64,000 bases of DNA from JAJDXO01 sp965207535 (GCA_965207535.1 CBDBMR010000009.1:8927-72926); one strand, 5' to 3'; numbered from the stretch's first letter, positions 34,046 through 43,655 are shown. The notes: a model not told the origin generated them from the letters alone. A program made the numbers and translations.

Positions 34046-36508
34046 ATGAAAATCAAGCGCGGACCGCTATTCGGTTTATATCTCAGGCTCGCCCGGGCGG
34101 GCCTGCATTTCGAAGATTTGTGGCCGCGCCTGTGGCCCGCGGTCGGCCTGACGGGGCTGCTGCTTGCGCTCGCCCTGTTCGATGTCCTGCCGCTGCTGCC
34201 CGTCTGGCTGCATGCCTTCATCGTCATCGCCTTTCTGGTGGCCATTGCCGGCCTGCTTCAGCGGGTGGTGACGCGCGTGCCGGCCGTCGGCGATACCCGC
34301 GCCCGCCACCGGATCGAAACCGACAGCGGCCTGGACCACCGGCCGCTCACCGCCCTCGACGACGAACTTGCAGCCGGATCGGATGACCCCGCCGCGCAGG
34401 CGCTGTGGACGGCCCATCGGCGCCGGATGGCCGAACGGGCCGAGGAACTCAGGCTGAATTTGCCGAGGGCCGGCCTCACCCGGCGGGACCCATGGGCGGT
34501 TCGCGCCGGGCTGGTGCTGATTGTGCTGATCGGCTTCGTCGCCGCCGGCAATCAGTCGGTCGAGCGTATCTCCCGCGCGCTGGTGCCGCCCCTCGATTCG
34601 GGCGCCTTTCAGCAGCGCGTCGCCTATGACGTCTGGATAACGCCTCCCGCCTACACCCAGGTCGCGCCAATTTATTTCGGCACCGGCGAACGAGCCGCAA
34701 GCCCGGCCGCGGCCGCCGCCGCCCGGACCGTCCGCGTCCCCGCCGGCAGCACGGTCCTGGTTCAGGTCTCCGGCGGCGGACAGATACCGTCACTGCTCAT
34801 CGACGAAACGGCGACCGAACTCAACCGGGTCGAAGCCGACGGCTATCACCTGGAGACGGAAATTACCGAGGGATCGCGCCTCAGCCTCGAGCAAAAGGGC
34901 CGCGAATTGGCGGCTTGGGATATCGAGGTGATCGCCGACAACGCACCGGTGGTGACCTTCACGGCGGCGCCCGAAACCAATAACGAACTCAAGCTCCGGC
35001 TGCCGTTCGAGGCGACGGATGATTACGGTCTGAAGAGCGTCACCGCCTCCGTCCGCCGGCTTGACGGCGAGCCCATTCCGGACGGCGAAAGCGAAATTAC
35101 CCTCCGCCTCCCCTTCCCGGGCGAGGGGTCGATTTCGGCCAAGGGAAAATCGTCCCACGATCTGACCTCCCATGTGTGGGCGGGCCTGCCGGTGCTGGTT
35201 CACCTGATCGCCGCCGATGAGCGCGGCCAGACCGGCGTCAGCGCGGTGGAACCGGTTGTTCTTCCGGAACGCCATTTCACCCACATCGTCGCCCGGGAAC
35301 TGGTCGAGGTGCGCAAACGCCTCAAAGCCACGAAACAAGGCCGGCTTCTCGGCACCTTGAAGCTCGACAACATCAGCGACGAGCCCCACCGCTTCCAGGA
35401 TAATACCTCGGCGTACCTGGCCATCCGGGTGGCGCGCGAACGTTTGGCGCGGGACAAAAGCGCCGGCACGGTCTCGGGCGTTCAAAAGATGCTCTGGGAT
35501 ATCGCCTTGCAGCTTGAAGAAGGCTTGTCGGCATTGGCCAGCCGAGACCTCCGCGCGGCGCAGGAAGCCCTCCGCGAAGCGCTTGAAAACAACGCCAGCC
35601 TGGAGGAACTGGAGCGTTTGATAGACGAGGTCCAGCGGGCGCTGGAACGGTTCCTGTCGGCGCTGATGCAGCAGCTCGAGCAAAACGGCGAACTGCCGCA
35701 GCTGGACCCCAACACGCAGACCATGACCAACGAGGAATTTCAGCGGATGCTGGACCGGGCGCGGGAACTGATGCGCCAGGGGAACCGGGATGCGGCGCGG
35801 GAAATGATGGCGCAGCTCCAGCGCATGCTGGAGAGCCTGCGGGGGGCGCAGGCCCGAAACCGGCAGCAGCAGCGGCAGTCCCGCGAAGCGCAGGAGGCGA
35901 TGCGCCGGCTTCAGGGCATCATTCAACGTCAACAACGCCTCCTGGACGACACCTTCCGGCGCTCACAGGAAGGCGAGACCGGAGATGCGCCCCTCGAAGA
36001 AAGCCAGGAAGAGCAGGAAAGCATCCGCCGTCAGCTGGGCGAACTCATGCAGCGCCTAGGCGAGATGATGGGGCAGGTTCCGCAAAACCTCGGCCAGGCG
36101 GAACGCTCCATGCGGCAATCGGAGCGCGCGCTTGGTCAGGGCCAGCCCTCGCAAGCGGTCGGTCCTCAGACCGAGGCATTGGAAGCGCTGCGCCAGGGCG
36201 CCCAGAACGCCGCACGGGCCCTCGCCCGGCGGCTGGGGCGCGGCAACCGGCTCGGGCGTTCAGGCCGGATCGGCCGCTTCCAGGGACCTGAACTCCGAGG
36301 ATTGCGGCCCGGCAACAGGGATCCGTTCGGGCGTCCGGCGGAAGAAGACGGCACCACCGGCACCGCCACCGGCAATGTCGATATCCCGAGCGAAGCCGAA
36401 ATTCAGCGCGCCCGGGAAATCCTTGACGAGCTTCGCAGGCGGGCCGGTGATCTTTGGCGGCCCGAACTGGAGCTGGAATACATCGAGCGCCTGCTCAAGC
36501 GCTTCTAA
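34046..36508 (+). CDS. DUF4175 / TIGR02302 family membrane protein
   Basis: An 820-residue protein starting MKIKRGPLFGLYLRLARAG. Two hydrophobic helices lie in residues 35-75 and a third near 155 (VRAGLVLIVLIGFVAAG). A beta-rich middle follows, then a long Q/R/E-rich coiled-coil region (about residues 500-740), with a C-terminal segment ending WRPELELEYIERLLKRF. TIGR02302 is a conserved alphaproteobacterial family of unknown function. The layout suggests an inner-membrane anchor with a large soluble, partly helical domain. It is convergent with the zinc-ribbon gene. Confidence 0.88.
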   Translation: MKIKRGPLFGLYLRLARAGLHFEDLWPRLWPAVGLTGLLLALALFDVLPLLPVWLHAFIVIAFLVAIAGLLQRVVTRVPAVGDTRARHRIETDSGLDHRPLTALDDELAAGSDDPAAQALWTAHRRRMAERAEELRLNLPRAGLTRRDPWAVRAGLVLIVLIGFVAAGNQSVERISRALVPPLDSGAFQQRVAYDVWITPPAYTQVAPIYFGTGERAASPAAAAAARTVRVPAGSTVLVQVSGGGQIPSLLIDETATELNRVEADGYHLETEITEGSRLSLEQKGRELAAWDIEVIADNAPVVTFTAAPETNNELKLRLPFEATDDYGLKSVTASVRRLDGEPIPDGESEITLRLPFPGEGSISAKGKSSHDLTSHVWAGLPVLVHLIAADERGQTGVSAVEPVVLPERHFTHIVARELVEVRKRLKATKQGRLLGTLKLDNISDEPHRFQDNTSAYLAIRVARERLARDKSAGTVSGVQKMLWDIALQLEEGLSALASRDLRAAQEALREALENNASLEELERLIDEVQRALERFLSALMQQLEQNGELPQLDPNTQTMTNEEFQRMLDRARELMRQGNRDAAREMMAQLQRMLESLRGAQARNRQQQRQSREAQEAMRRLQGIIQRQQRLLDDTFRRSQEGETGDAPLEESQEEQESIRRQLGELMQRLGEMMGQVPQNLGQAERSMRQSERALGQGQPSQAVGPQTEALEALRQGAQNAARALARRLGRGNRLGRSGRIGRFQGPELRGLRPGNRDPFGRPAEEDGTTGTATGNVDIPSEAEIQRAREILDELRRRAGDLWRPELELEYIERLLKRF

Positions 36509-36584
36509 CTGCATTGTAAGCCTGTTCCCCGCCGAATGCCGGTTCCGGCTCCCGGGCGTCGGTCCTGCGGGCAGATATTGCCGC

Positions 36585-37499
36585 CTACCGGGTCGGGGCC
36601 TCGCCCGCGGGCTCCGAAGCTTCTTCGCCGGTGAACCAGACATCGGCCCTCCGGGCCGAGGGCAGCGGATTGTCGATGCGCCCGGTGAACTCGAGGCTTT
36701 CCTCGGGCGCCAACTCATCCTTCGCCGGAACGATGTTCACATGCTGGACCTCGTTGCCGGCCGCATCGGCCAATGAGATCCGGATCACCGGCACGGTCCG
36801 CGGTTTGTCGGAGACGTTGGTGACGGATCCCTTCACTAGAATCCATTTCGCTTCTCCCTCGGCTTCCCGGGTCGGCACGCCGAGGTCGATACGCAGTCCG
36901 GCACCCAGTGTTTCGCCGAGGCCGGCCAGCGCATAAACGCCCGCCAGACCGGGGACCAATGACACAATGGGACCACGGGCGAAGACCAAGCCTACGAGGA
37001 CAATAACGATGGCGCCGACCGCCGCCAGCGATACCCAAAGGCCGCGGCGGCCGGTCTCTTGCGCGCCTGCGACGGGCTCGGAATACACCTCGGAGAACGG
37101 GTCCGGGTGCGGAATGTCATCGGGCTCAATGTCCCCGTCGAGTTCCTCCGCCTCTTCCATAAAGGGCTCGAATGGCTCGGGCGCGGCGGCAGGCGCGGGT
37201 TCAGCCGTGGCAGCTGCCTCCGGCGGCGGTTGCTGCGGATAAGGGTACGGCGCCGGATATGGCTGGGGCGGATAACTAGGCGGCGAATACCCGGGCGGTG
37301 GTCCGTAGCCGTAGGCCGGCGGATGGGGGGCCGGATAAATGGGCTGCGGCGGCGGGGCGTGTGGGGCTTCCGTATCGGCGATTCGCGCCTGAAGCCACTG
37401 GTGACCGCAATTGGTGCAGCGGACCGACCTACCTTGATCGCCGAATAAGGAACCGTCGACATCGTATGAAGTCGAGCAGGACGGACAGGTGATGCGCAT
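36585..37499 (-). CDS. MJ0042-type zinc-ribbon membrane protein with DUF3426-like C-terminus
   Basis: A 304-residue protein. Residues 1-38 form a CxxC...CxxC zinc ribbon (MRITCPSCSTSYDVDG to VRCTNCGHQW). A Pro/Tyr/Ala-rich disordered stretch follows, then an acidic patch, a single transmembrane helix (LWVSLAAVGAIVIVLVGLVFA) and a C-terminal domain with VKGSVTNVSDKPRTVPVI resembling DUF3426. The family is common in alphaproteobacteria beside ftsEX, as here, but its role is unproven. Confidence 0.88.
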   Translation of the reverse strand: MRITCPSCSTSYDVDGSLFGDQGRSVRCTNCGHQWLQARIADTEAPHAPPPQPIYPAPHPPAYGYGPPPGYSPPSYPPQPYPAPYPYPQQPPPEAAATAEPAPAAAPEPFEPFMEEAEELDGDIEPDDIPHPDPFSEVYSEPVAGAQETGRRGLWVSLAAVGAIVIVLVGLVFARGPIVSLVPGLAGVYALAGLGETLGAGLRIDLGVPTREAEGEAKWILVKGSVTNVSDKPRTVPVIRISLADAAGNEVQHVNIVPAKDELAPEESLEFTGRIDNPLPSARRADVWFTGEEASEPAGEAPTR

Positions 37500-37528
37500 T
37501 GCCGCAAGTTCTGTTGAATGTTCAATTA

Positions 37529-37557
37529 CTTATAGAAAAAAGTTGATCTTTTCGCAA
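37529..37557 (-). promoter_or_regulatory. Promoter for the zinc-ribbon gene
   Basis: On the minus strand TTGCGA (plus 37552-37557) and TATAAG (37529-37534) are 17 bp apart, predicting transcription about 22 nt before the ATG at 37499. The spacer is A/T-rich. No equally good promoter for ftsE was found on the other strand. Confidence 0.5.
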
Positions 37558-37692
37558 CCTTGCCCCAGGGGTCCGAAAGGGAAATGAAATCCGGCCCGGC
37601 CGCCAGGAAGCCGTCCCGCGTTGCCCTGGACGGGACATTTAACCCCGTGTCATTCTGCGGTGGACAAACCAGCAAATCGAGTTCCGCGACAC

Positions 37693-38415
37693 ATGGATGA
37701 AATCGTCCGATTTCAAACCGTAGGCCTGCGCTACGGGATGGGCCCCGAAGTGTTGCAGGACCTGTCCTTCACCCTGACCCCGGGCTCGTTCCATTTCCTT
37801 ACGGGTGAAAGCGGCGCCGGGAAGTCGTCGTTGATGCGCCTGATGTACCTGGCGAAAAAACCGACCCGTGGTTCCGTGTCCCTCTTCGGCCGGGACATCG
37901 CCTCCCTCCGCCGCGACGACTATCCGACGCTACGCCGCCGCATCGGTGTGGTGTTCCAGGAATTCCGCCTCCTGCCCCATCAAACCGCGTTCGACAATGT
38001 CGCCCTGCCGCTGCGGGTGTCCGGCATGAGAGAAAAGGAGATCAAGAAACATGTCGAGGAATTGCTGACCTGGGTCGGGCTGGAAGAGAATATGGCCGCA
38101 TGGCCGGAGACGCTGTCCGGCGGCCAGCAGCAGCGCGTCGCCATCGCCCGGGCGGTGATCGCCCAACCCAAGCTGCTGCTCGCCGACGAACCGACGGGAA
38201 ATGTGGATGACCGCATTGCCGCGCGCCTGCTCCATCTGTTCGAGGAGCTGAACAGGCTTGGTACGACGGTGGTTGTCGCCACCCACAACAAGAGCCTCAT
38301 CTCCTCCTCGCTGCATCCGATCATGCGTCTCGAGGGCGGCCGCCTTTCTATCGAGGACAGGGAGCCCGAACCGGCCGCGACGGTGGAAACCTTGCCCCGC
38401 TCGAGGAGGCTCTGA
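37693..38415 (+). CDS. ftsE: Cell division ATP-binding protein FtsE
   Basis: A 240-residue ABC ATPase with Walker A GESGAGKSS, signature LSGGQQQRVAIARA and Walker B LLLADEPTGNVD. FtsE drives FtsX to activate periplasmic murein hydrolases at the septum, the pathway that also uses EnvC-type activators (one is encoded at 12253). ftsX begins 2 bp after its stop. Confidence 0.96.
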   Translation: MDEIVRFQTVGLRYGMGPEVLQDLSFTLTPGSFHFLTGESGAGKSSLMRLMYLAKKPTRGSVSLFGRDIASLRRDDYPTLRRRIGVVFQEFRLLPHQTAFDNVALPLRVSGMREKEIKKHVEELLTWVGLEENMAAWPETLSGGQQQRVAIARAVIAQPKLLLADEPTGNVDDRIAARLLHLFEELNRLGTTVVVATHNKSLISSSLHPIMRLEGGRLSIEDREPEPAATVETLPRSRRL

Positions 38416-38417
38416 CC

Positions 38418-39311
38418 ATGGCGCTCCTGAGCCGACGGACCGATCTGCCCTTCGGGCGCGACGATTCCAGCCGCTACCTGCCCTGGCTCACCGCGTTCAT
38501 GGTGTTCCTGGCCTCTCTGACATTGGCCGGGATTTTTGCGCTCGGTGACCTCGCGAGCACATGGGACAAGGGTCTCTCCGAAACCCTGACGGTTCAACTC
38601 CCGGCCGGCGAGGACGAACGCACCGACGAGCGGCGCGCCGCCGCGGCAATCAAAATTCTCGAGGCGACCGAGGGGGTCGAAGAGGTTACCCTGCTGCCGC
38701 CGCGCCAAGTCCGCGAACTGTTGAAACCGTGGCTCGGCGACGCCGCGGATGCGAGCCGGCTGCCGCTGCCGCTGCCGCAAATCATCGATGTGGCAATCGA
38801 TCGGGATGATATACCGGCCCTCGCCGCCCTGACCGAACGGCTCCGGCGAGCCGTGCCCGGTGCCGCCGTCGACGATCATGGCGCCTGGATGTCCGGCTTT
38901 CTGCGGGTACTGCGCTCCACCGAGGCAATTGGAGTGTTGATTTTCCTGCTTGTCGGCGCGGCAACCGTCGGCACCATCGTCTTCACCACCCGGGCCGGGC
39001 TCGGCGTCCATCGGGAAGTAATCGAGGTCATGCACCTCGTCGGCGCCCATGACCGATACATCGCCGCCCAGTTTGCCGTCCGGTCGATGATGCTCGGCCT
39101 GCGCGGCGCGGCAATGGGGATCATTTCGGCGGCAATGGTGCTGATCGGGTTGGGGGTGTTGGTGGAGTTCCGGGGATTTGGCGTGCTTCCGGGGATCGAT
39201 TTGAGTCTCGGCGCCTGGATTGCCGTTGCCCTCCTGCTGCCGGCAACCGGTCTGCTGGCTTGGTTGACGGCGCGGATAACGGTACTCCGCTCTCTCGCCC
39301 GCATGGTCTAG
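38418..39311 (+). CDS. ftsX: Cell division protein FtsX
   Basis: A 297-residue membrane protein with an N-terminal helix near residues 22-42, a periplasmic domain and three C-terminal helices (IGVLIFLLVGAATVGTIVF and two more). It partners FtsE in the type VII ABC complex of the divisome. The coupling distance of 2 bp to ftsE and the typical length support the call. Confidence 0.95.
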   Translation: MALLSRRTDLPFGRDDSSRYLPWLTAFMVFLASLTLAGIFALGDLASTWDKGLSETLTVQLPAGEDERTDERRAAAAIKILEATEGVEEVTLLPPRQVRELLKPWLGDAADASRLPLPLPQIIDVAIDRDDIPALAALTERLRRAVPGAAVDDHGAWMSGFLRVLRSTEAIGVLIFLLVGAATVGTIVFTTRAGLGVHREVIEVMHLVGAHDRYIAAQFAVRSMMLGLRGAAMGIISAAMVLIGLGVLVEFRGFGVLPGIDLSLGAWIAVALLLPATGLLAWLTARITVLRSLARMV

Positions 39312-39322
39312 GCCGTTCGAAG

Positions 39323-39949
39323 ATGGCACAACGAAAGACAGCGCGACAAAAAGCCACCGGCCTCGCGGCCCTCGCCGTCCTGCTGATCGCCGGCTTCTGG
39401 ATTGCCGGACTGGTGCTTTTTTACCGGTCCATTCCCGCATCGCCGCCAAATGCCGCAACAACCACCGACGCCATCGTCGTCCTGACCGGAGGCAGCGGAC
39501 GGCTGGACAAGGGCCTCGACCTGCTGGCCGCGAAACGGGCGCGGAAACTGTTCGTCTCCGGCGTCTATCGGGGTGTGGATGTGGCCCGATTGCTGGAAAT
39601 CTCGCGGCGATTGCCGGAAGATTTCATTTGCTGCGTCACGGTTGGCCACGCGGCGGTCAGCACGTCGGGCAACGCGACCGAGACGGCGGCGTGGATCGAA
39701 CGCAATGGATTTCGCTCTCTGTCCCTGGTGACCGCCGACTACCACATGCCGCGCAGCATGCTCGAGTTTCGCCGCGCCATGCCGGAAATCGTCATCGTCC
39801 CCCACCCTGTGTTCCCCGAGCAGTTCAAGCGCGAGCGCTGGTGGGCATGGCCGGGCAGCACCTCGTTGGTGGTTACCGAATACACCAAGTTCACTCTGGC
39901 CTGGATGAAACACGCGGTCGGCGGATTGGCGCCCGGCAGGGCTGGTTGA
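39323..39949 (+). CDS. YdcF family protein (DUF218)
   Basis: A 208-residue protein with one N-terminal transmembrane helix (AALAVLLIAGFWIAGLVLF). The DUF218 core follows: DAIVVLTGGSGRLDKGLDLL, NATETAAWIERNGFRSLSLVTADYHMPRS. The domain binds nucleotide-like ligands in some members and is linked to envelope functions. It lies between ftsX and plsC, a frequent alphaproteobacterial arrangement. Confidence 0.9.
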   Translation: MAQRKTARQKATGLAALAVLLIAGFWIAGLVLFYRSIPASPPNAATTTDAIVVLTGGSGRLDKGLDLLAAKRARKLFVSGVYRGVDVARLLEISRRLPEDFICCVTVGHAAVSTSGNATETAAWIERNGFRSLSLVTADYHMPRSMLEFRRAMPEIVIVPHPVFPEQFKRERWWAWPGSTSLVVTEYTKFTLAWMKHAVGGLAPGRAG

Positions 39950-39956
39950 ACGGCGC

Positions 39957-40682
39957 ATGACCTTCATCCGTTCGATCATCTTCAACCTGCTCTATTTCGG
40001 CTGGACCATCGCCCTGATGCTGAGCCTGTGGACGCTGATGCCGTTTCCGGCGCCAACGTTCCGCAAGGGTATCCGGCTGTGGTCGGTCGGCAGCGACTGG
40101 CTGCTCGAGAACATCGTTGGAACCCGGATCGAGATCCGTGGACGGGAACGTGTCCCTGACAAGCCGGTCATCTTCGCCGCCAAACATCAGTCGGCCTGGG
40201 ACACCATGGCGTTCCTCAAGATGAATGCCGGGAACGCCTACGTGATGAAGATGGAACTCTTGAGAATTCCGCTGTGGGGCTGGTACATGCGGAAGGCGGA
40301 CCACGCGGTCATCGACCGCAAGGGCGGTATCTCCGCTCTGCGTGCGCTGACCGATCAGGTCGGCCGCATCATCGGCGACGGCCGCTCGGTGGTGATCTTC
40401 CCCGAAGGCACGCGGGTGCCGCCCGGTGAAACCGGCCGCTACTTCCCCGGGATCGCGGGCCTTGCGGCCGGCGTCGACGCCGAGGTGGTGCCGGTTGCGG
40501 TCAATTCGGGTGTGTTCTGGGGCCGGCGACGGTTCATGAAACGCCCGGGAACCATCGTTCTCGAATTCCTCGATCCCATGCCGAAGGGCCTCGAACGCCG
40601 TCCGTTCATGACGGAACTGGAAAGCCGGATCGAGACCGCCAGCCGCCGCCTCGAGAAAGAAGCATCCCGGACCGGCGCCTGA
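39957..40682 (+). CDS. plsC: 1-acyl-sn-glycerol-3-phosphate acyltransferase
   Basis: A 241-residue inner-membrane acyltransferase. The catalytic HX4D motif is KHQSAWDTMAF, and the substrate-binding FPEGTR motif lies in VVIFPEGTRVPPG. It forms phosphatidic acid from lysophosphatidate. It is the last gene of the ftsEX run, starting 7 bp after the YdcF stop. Confidence 0.95.
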   Translation: MTFIRSIIFNLLYFGWTIALMLSLWTLMPFPAPTFRKGIRLWSVGSDWLLENIVGTRIEIRGRERVPDKPVIFAAKHQSAWDTMAFLKMNAGNAYVMKMELLRIPLWGWYMRKADHAVIDRKGGISALRALTDQVGRIIGDGRSVVIFPEGTRVPPGETGRYFPGIAGLAAGVDAEVVPVAVNSGVFWGRRRFMKRPGTIVLEFLDPMPKGLERRPFMTELESRIETASRRLEKEASRTGA

Positions 40683-40728
40683 CAGCCGCCCGTGCGGACA
40701 ATCCGGTGGAAAGCCGCTGCCGGAATAT

Positions 40729-40737
40729 TGTGGATAA
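40729..40737 (-). promoter_or_regulatory. Consensus DnaA box upstream of nrdJ
   Basis: TGTGGATAA on the plus strand is the complement of TTATCCACA, an exact match to the strict DnaA box. It lies 92 bp upstream of the nrdJ -35 element. No other exact box was noticed near it, so an origin is unlikely, while transcriptional control of nrdJ is possible. Confidence 0.45.
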
Positions 40738-40828
40738 AGGGGAAAATCCAAAATTTCGTAATGATTATAAGCCTCTAGCCGATACGAGCCGGGGGATCGA
40801 GCGGTGGAAACAAAACAAGAACTTTTAG

Positions 40829-40857
40829 TTGACCGGTTTCCATGGCTTGCCTAGAAT
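40829..40857 (+). promoter_or_regulatory. Sigma70-type promoter for nrdJ
   Basis: TTGACC (40829-40834) and TAGAAT (40852-40857) lie 17 bp apart, giving a leader of about 95 nt. I do not see a cobalamin riboswitch or a convincing pair of NrdR boxes in the leader. Confidence 0.6.
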
Positions 40858-40959
40858 GTACGCGGCGGCTGGCAGCATAACTCGTTGAAATTTAATAATT
40901 TTAGTGGGCGAAAGGTCTGTCTGCCGGCCGCTCCGGATTGATCGGCGGGACGTGTCCAC

Positions 40960-43308
40960 ATGGCCCATACAGAGACTGCCAGCATTTCCCAACAGATCTG
41001 GGATATGAAGTACCGGCTGAAGCGTCCGGACGGTGCGCCCGTGGACAAAACCGTCGAGGACACCTTTGCCCGGGTCGCCAAGGCCTTGGCCGCGGTGGAA
41101 TCCTCCCCGGCCGACTGGGAAGCCGCCTTCGAAGACGCCCTCTCCGATTACAGGTTTCTGCCGGCCGGGCGAATTTTCTCCGGCGCCGGCACCGAGCGGG
41201 ACGTCACGCTGTTCAACTGCTTCGTGATGGGTCAGATCCCGGACGATATGTCCGGAATCTTCGAGGCGCTCCGGGAAGCCGCCATCACCATGCAGCAAGG
41301 CGGCGGCATCGGGTACGACTTCTCCACCTTGCGGCCCAAGGGCGCCCCGGTGAAGGGCGTCGGCGCCGATGCCTCGGGTCCGTTGTCGTTCATGGATGTC
41401 TGGGACTCCATGTGCCGGACCATCATGAGCGCCGGCTCCCGGCGAGGCGCGATGATGGCCGTGATGCGCTGCGACCATCCGGATATCGAGGCCTTCATCG
41501 AGGCCAAGCAGGAAGCCGGCCGGCTTCGGATGTTCAATCTTTCGGTGCTGGTCACGGACGCGTTCATGGAGGCAGTGAAGCAGGATCTGTCCTGGCAGCT
41601 GCGGTTCGATGGAACGGTTTACGGTTCGCTGCCGGCCCGCGAGTTGTGGGACAAGATCATGCGGGCAACCTTCGCCTACGCCGAACCGGGGGTGATTTTC
41701 ATCGACCGGATTAACCGGCTGAATCCGCTGTCCTATTGCGAAACCATCCACGCGACGAACCCGTGCGGCGAACAGCCGCTGCCGCCGTACGGCGCATGCC
41801 TGCTGGGTTCGATAAACCTGGCCAGGCTGGTGAGCGACCCGTTCACGGAAGCCGCGTCGATCCCGAGGGACGCCATATCCCGTTTGGTAACCACCGCCGT
41901 CCGAATGCTCGATAACGCCATCGATGCATCGCGCTATCCCCTGCCCGAACAGGCCGCCGAAGCCGTCCAGAAGCGCCGGATCGGCCTTGGGATCACCGGG
42001 CTTGCCGATGCCCTCATCATGTGCGGCGCGCGTTACGGCTCGGCCGATGCGGTTGCGCTCACCCGCGAATGGCTCAAGACCGTCCAGCGGGCCGCCTACC
42101 TGGCCTCGGCCGGTCTCGCCGAAGAGAAGGGCGCCTTCCCGCTCTACGACCGGGACGCCTATCTCGCGACCGAGGGCATCTCCCGGCTGGATGAGGATGT
42201 CCGCGCCGCCATCGCGGCAAAGGGAGTCCGCAACGCCCTGGTGACCTCGGTTGCGCCGACGGGAACCATTTCGCTGCTCGCCGACAATGTGTCGTCGGGC
42301 CTCGAACCGGTCTTCAGCTTTTCCTACAACCGCCATGTGCTGATGCCCGACGGCTCCCGGCGGGAGGAGGAAGTATCCGATTACGCCTATCGTCTCTACC
42401 GCCGGCTGTTCGGCGGAAACCGGCCGCTGACGGAAGCCTTCGTCGACGCCCAGGCGCTGACCCCCGCCGATCATCTGGTCATGCAGGCGGCGGTGCAGGA
42501 ATTCGTCGACAGCTCTATTTCCAAGACCATCAATTGCCCCGAGAACATCTCCTTCGAGGATTTCAAGGATATCTACATCCAGGCCTATGATCTGGGCTGC
42601 AAGGGCTGCACCACCTACCGGCCGAACGAAGTCACCGGGGCCGTGCTCGAGGCCAAACCGGCCGAACCGGCCCAGGCGGGCGAGCAGGAGGAGTTGCCCC
42701 TGGAGGCGCCGAGCGCGCCGGCCAAGCCGGTCGATCAGGGCGATTCCGGCGCGCTTGTGTATCTGACCCAGCCCCTTGACCGCCCGGAAGCCCTGGAGGG
42801 CTCCACCTACAAGGTCCATTGGCCGGAGAGCGATCACGCGATCTACATTACCCTCAACGATATCGTCCAGGACGGGCGGCGGCGTCCGTTCGAGGTGTTC
42901 ATCAATTCCAAGAACACCGAGCATTACGCCTGGACCGTCGCCCTCACCCGGATGATTTCGGCCGTATTCCGCCGCGGCGGCGATGTGTCGTTCGTCGTCG
43001 ACGAACTGAAGGCCGTCTTCGATCCCCGCGGCGGCCAATGGATGAACGGAAAGTACGTGCCGTCGCTGCTCGCCGCCATCGGCCAGGTCATCGAAGACCA
43101 TATGATCCAGATCGGATTCCTGCCGACGGAGGCCGAAGCCGGTCTCGCCGGCGAGGCCCAGCCCGCGCTCAAGGTCGTCAACCTCGAGGACGCGCCCGCC
43201 GGCGACGGAAACAAGTTCAGCCAATGCCCGAAGTGCGGGCAGGCCAGCCTGATCCACGCCGAAGGCTGCGACATCTGTACGGTATGCACCTATTCGAAAT
43301 GCGGATAG
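40960..43308 (+). CDS. nrdJ: Adenosylcobalamin-dependent ribonucleotide reductase (class II)
   Basis: A 782-residue protein. The finger-loop motif NPCGEQPLPPYGACLLGSIN and the LADNVSSGLEPVFSF region are typical of vitamin B12-dependent reductases. A TSCPD-type domain follows after about residue 600. The C-terminus is cysteine-rich (CPKCGQASLIHAEGCDICTVC), providing the redox tail. It makes deoxynucleotides with a cobalamin-derived radical and needs no oxygen. The cobalamin adenosyltransferase gene at 43656 supplies the cofactor. Confidence 0.96.
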   Translation: MAHTETASISQQIWDMKYRLKRPDGAPVDKTVEDTFARVAKALAAVESSPADWEAAFEDALSDYRFLPAGRIFSGAGTERDVTLFNCFVMGQIPDDMSGIFEALREAAITMQQGGGIGYDFSTLRPKGAPVKGVGADASGPLSFMDVWDSMCRTIMSAGSRRGAMMAVMRCDHPDIEAFIEAKQEAGRLRMFNLSVLVTDAFMEAVKQDLSWQLRFDGTVYGSLPARELWDKIMRATFAYAEPGVIFIDRINRLNPLSYCETIHATNPCGEQPLPPYGACLLGSINLARLVSDPFTEAASIPRDAISRLVTTAVRMLDNAIDASRYPLPEQAAEAVQKRRIGLGITGLADALIMCGARYGSADAVALTREWLKTVQRAAYLASAGLAEEKGAFPLYDRDAYLATEGISRLDEDVRAAIAAKGVRNALVTSVAPTGTISLLADNVSSGLEPVFSFSYNRHVLMPDGSRREEEVSDYAYRLYRRLFGGNRPLTEAFVDAQALTPADHLVMQAAVQEFVDSSISKTINCPENISFEDFKDIYIQAYDLGCKGCTTYRPNEVTGAVLEAKPAEPAQAGEQEELPLEAPSAPAKPVDQGDSGALVYLTQPLDRPEALEGSTYKVHWPESDHAIYITLNDIVQDGRRRPFEVFINSKNTEHYAWTVALTRMISAVFRRGGDVSFVVDELKAVFDPRGGQWMNGKYVPSLLAAIGQVIEDHMIQIGFLPTEAEAGLAGEAQPALKVVNLEDAPAGDGNKFSQCPKCGQASLIHAEGCDICTVCTYSKCG

Positions 43309-43360
43309 GTTGCCGCGGCGTTTTCCTTGATCCGGCCCATTACCCCGGCTCCTGAATGGC

Positions 43361-43399
43361 CCCCGAGAACGCCGCTTCATCGCATCGGCGTTTCCGGGG
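43361..43399 (+). repeat. Imperfect hairpin between nrdJ and the HIG1 gene
   Basis: CCCCGAGAACGCCG (43361-43374) pairs with CGGCGTTTCCGGGG (43386-43399) at 12 of 14 positions across an 11-base loop. No T run follows. It could protect the nrdJ transcript end or partially terminate. Confidence 0.4.
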
Positions 43400-43434
43400 G
43401 TGCGAATTCCGCCCACAGGGAGTAAAGCTATCCC

Positions 43435-43647
43435 ATGGATTTCGCGTTTGGGGCAATTTCGGTACTCCTGCTGGTGGCGATGATCGCGACCGCCCTGGTT
43501 CTGCTCTTCGGCGTGTTCTCCATGGGACGGCGGGGACGGCTGTTCTCCCCCCGATTCAGCAACATCCTCATGCGCTGGCGGGTCGGGCTGCAGGGCGTTG
43601 CGGTCCTGCTGGTCTGCATATTGGCGTTATTGGCGTTCCTCGAGTAG
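43435..43647 (+). CDS. HIG1-like twin-transmembrane protein
   Basis: A 70-residue protein with two hydrophobic helices (residues 5-30 and 48-68) joined by a basic loop FSMGRRGRLFSPRFSNILMRWRVGLQ, which is the HIG1 arrangement. In mitochondria and alphaproteobacteria such proteins associate with respiratory oxidases. It is usually found beside the PduO-type adenosyltransferase in alphaproteobacteria, as here, with an 8-bp gap. Confidence 0.85.
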   Translation: MDFAFGAISVLLLVAMIATALVLLFGVFSMGRRGRLFSPRFSNILMRWRVGLQGVAVLLVCILALLAFLE

Positions 43648-43655
43648 AAGACACG

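Noticed and set aside
40860..40959. Possible cobalamin riboswitch in the nrdJ leader
   Set aside because: The leader is under 100 nt and no B12-box-like sequence was seen; cobalamin riboswitches are about twice that size.
40825..43416. An 863-codon open frame on the minus strand opposite nrdJ
   Set aside because: It is an antisense shadow caused by GC-rich codon use. nrdJ on the plus strand has all family motifs, and the shadow product has no recognisable domain.
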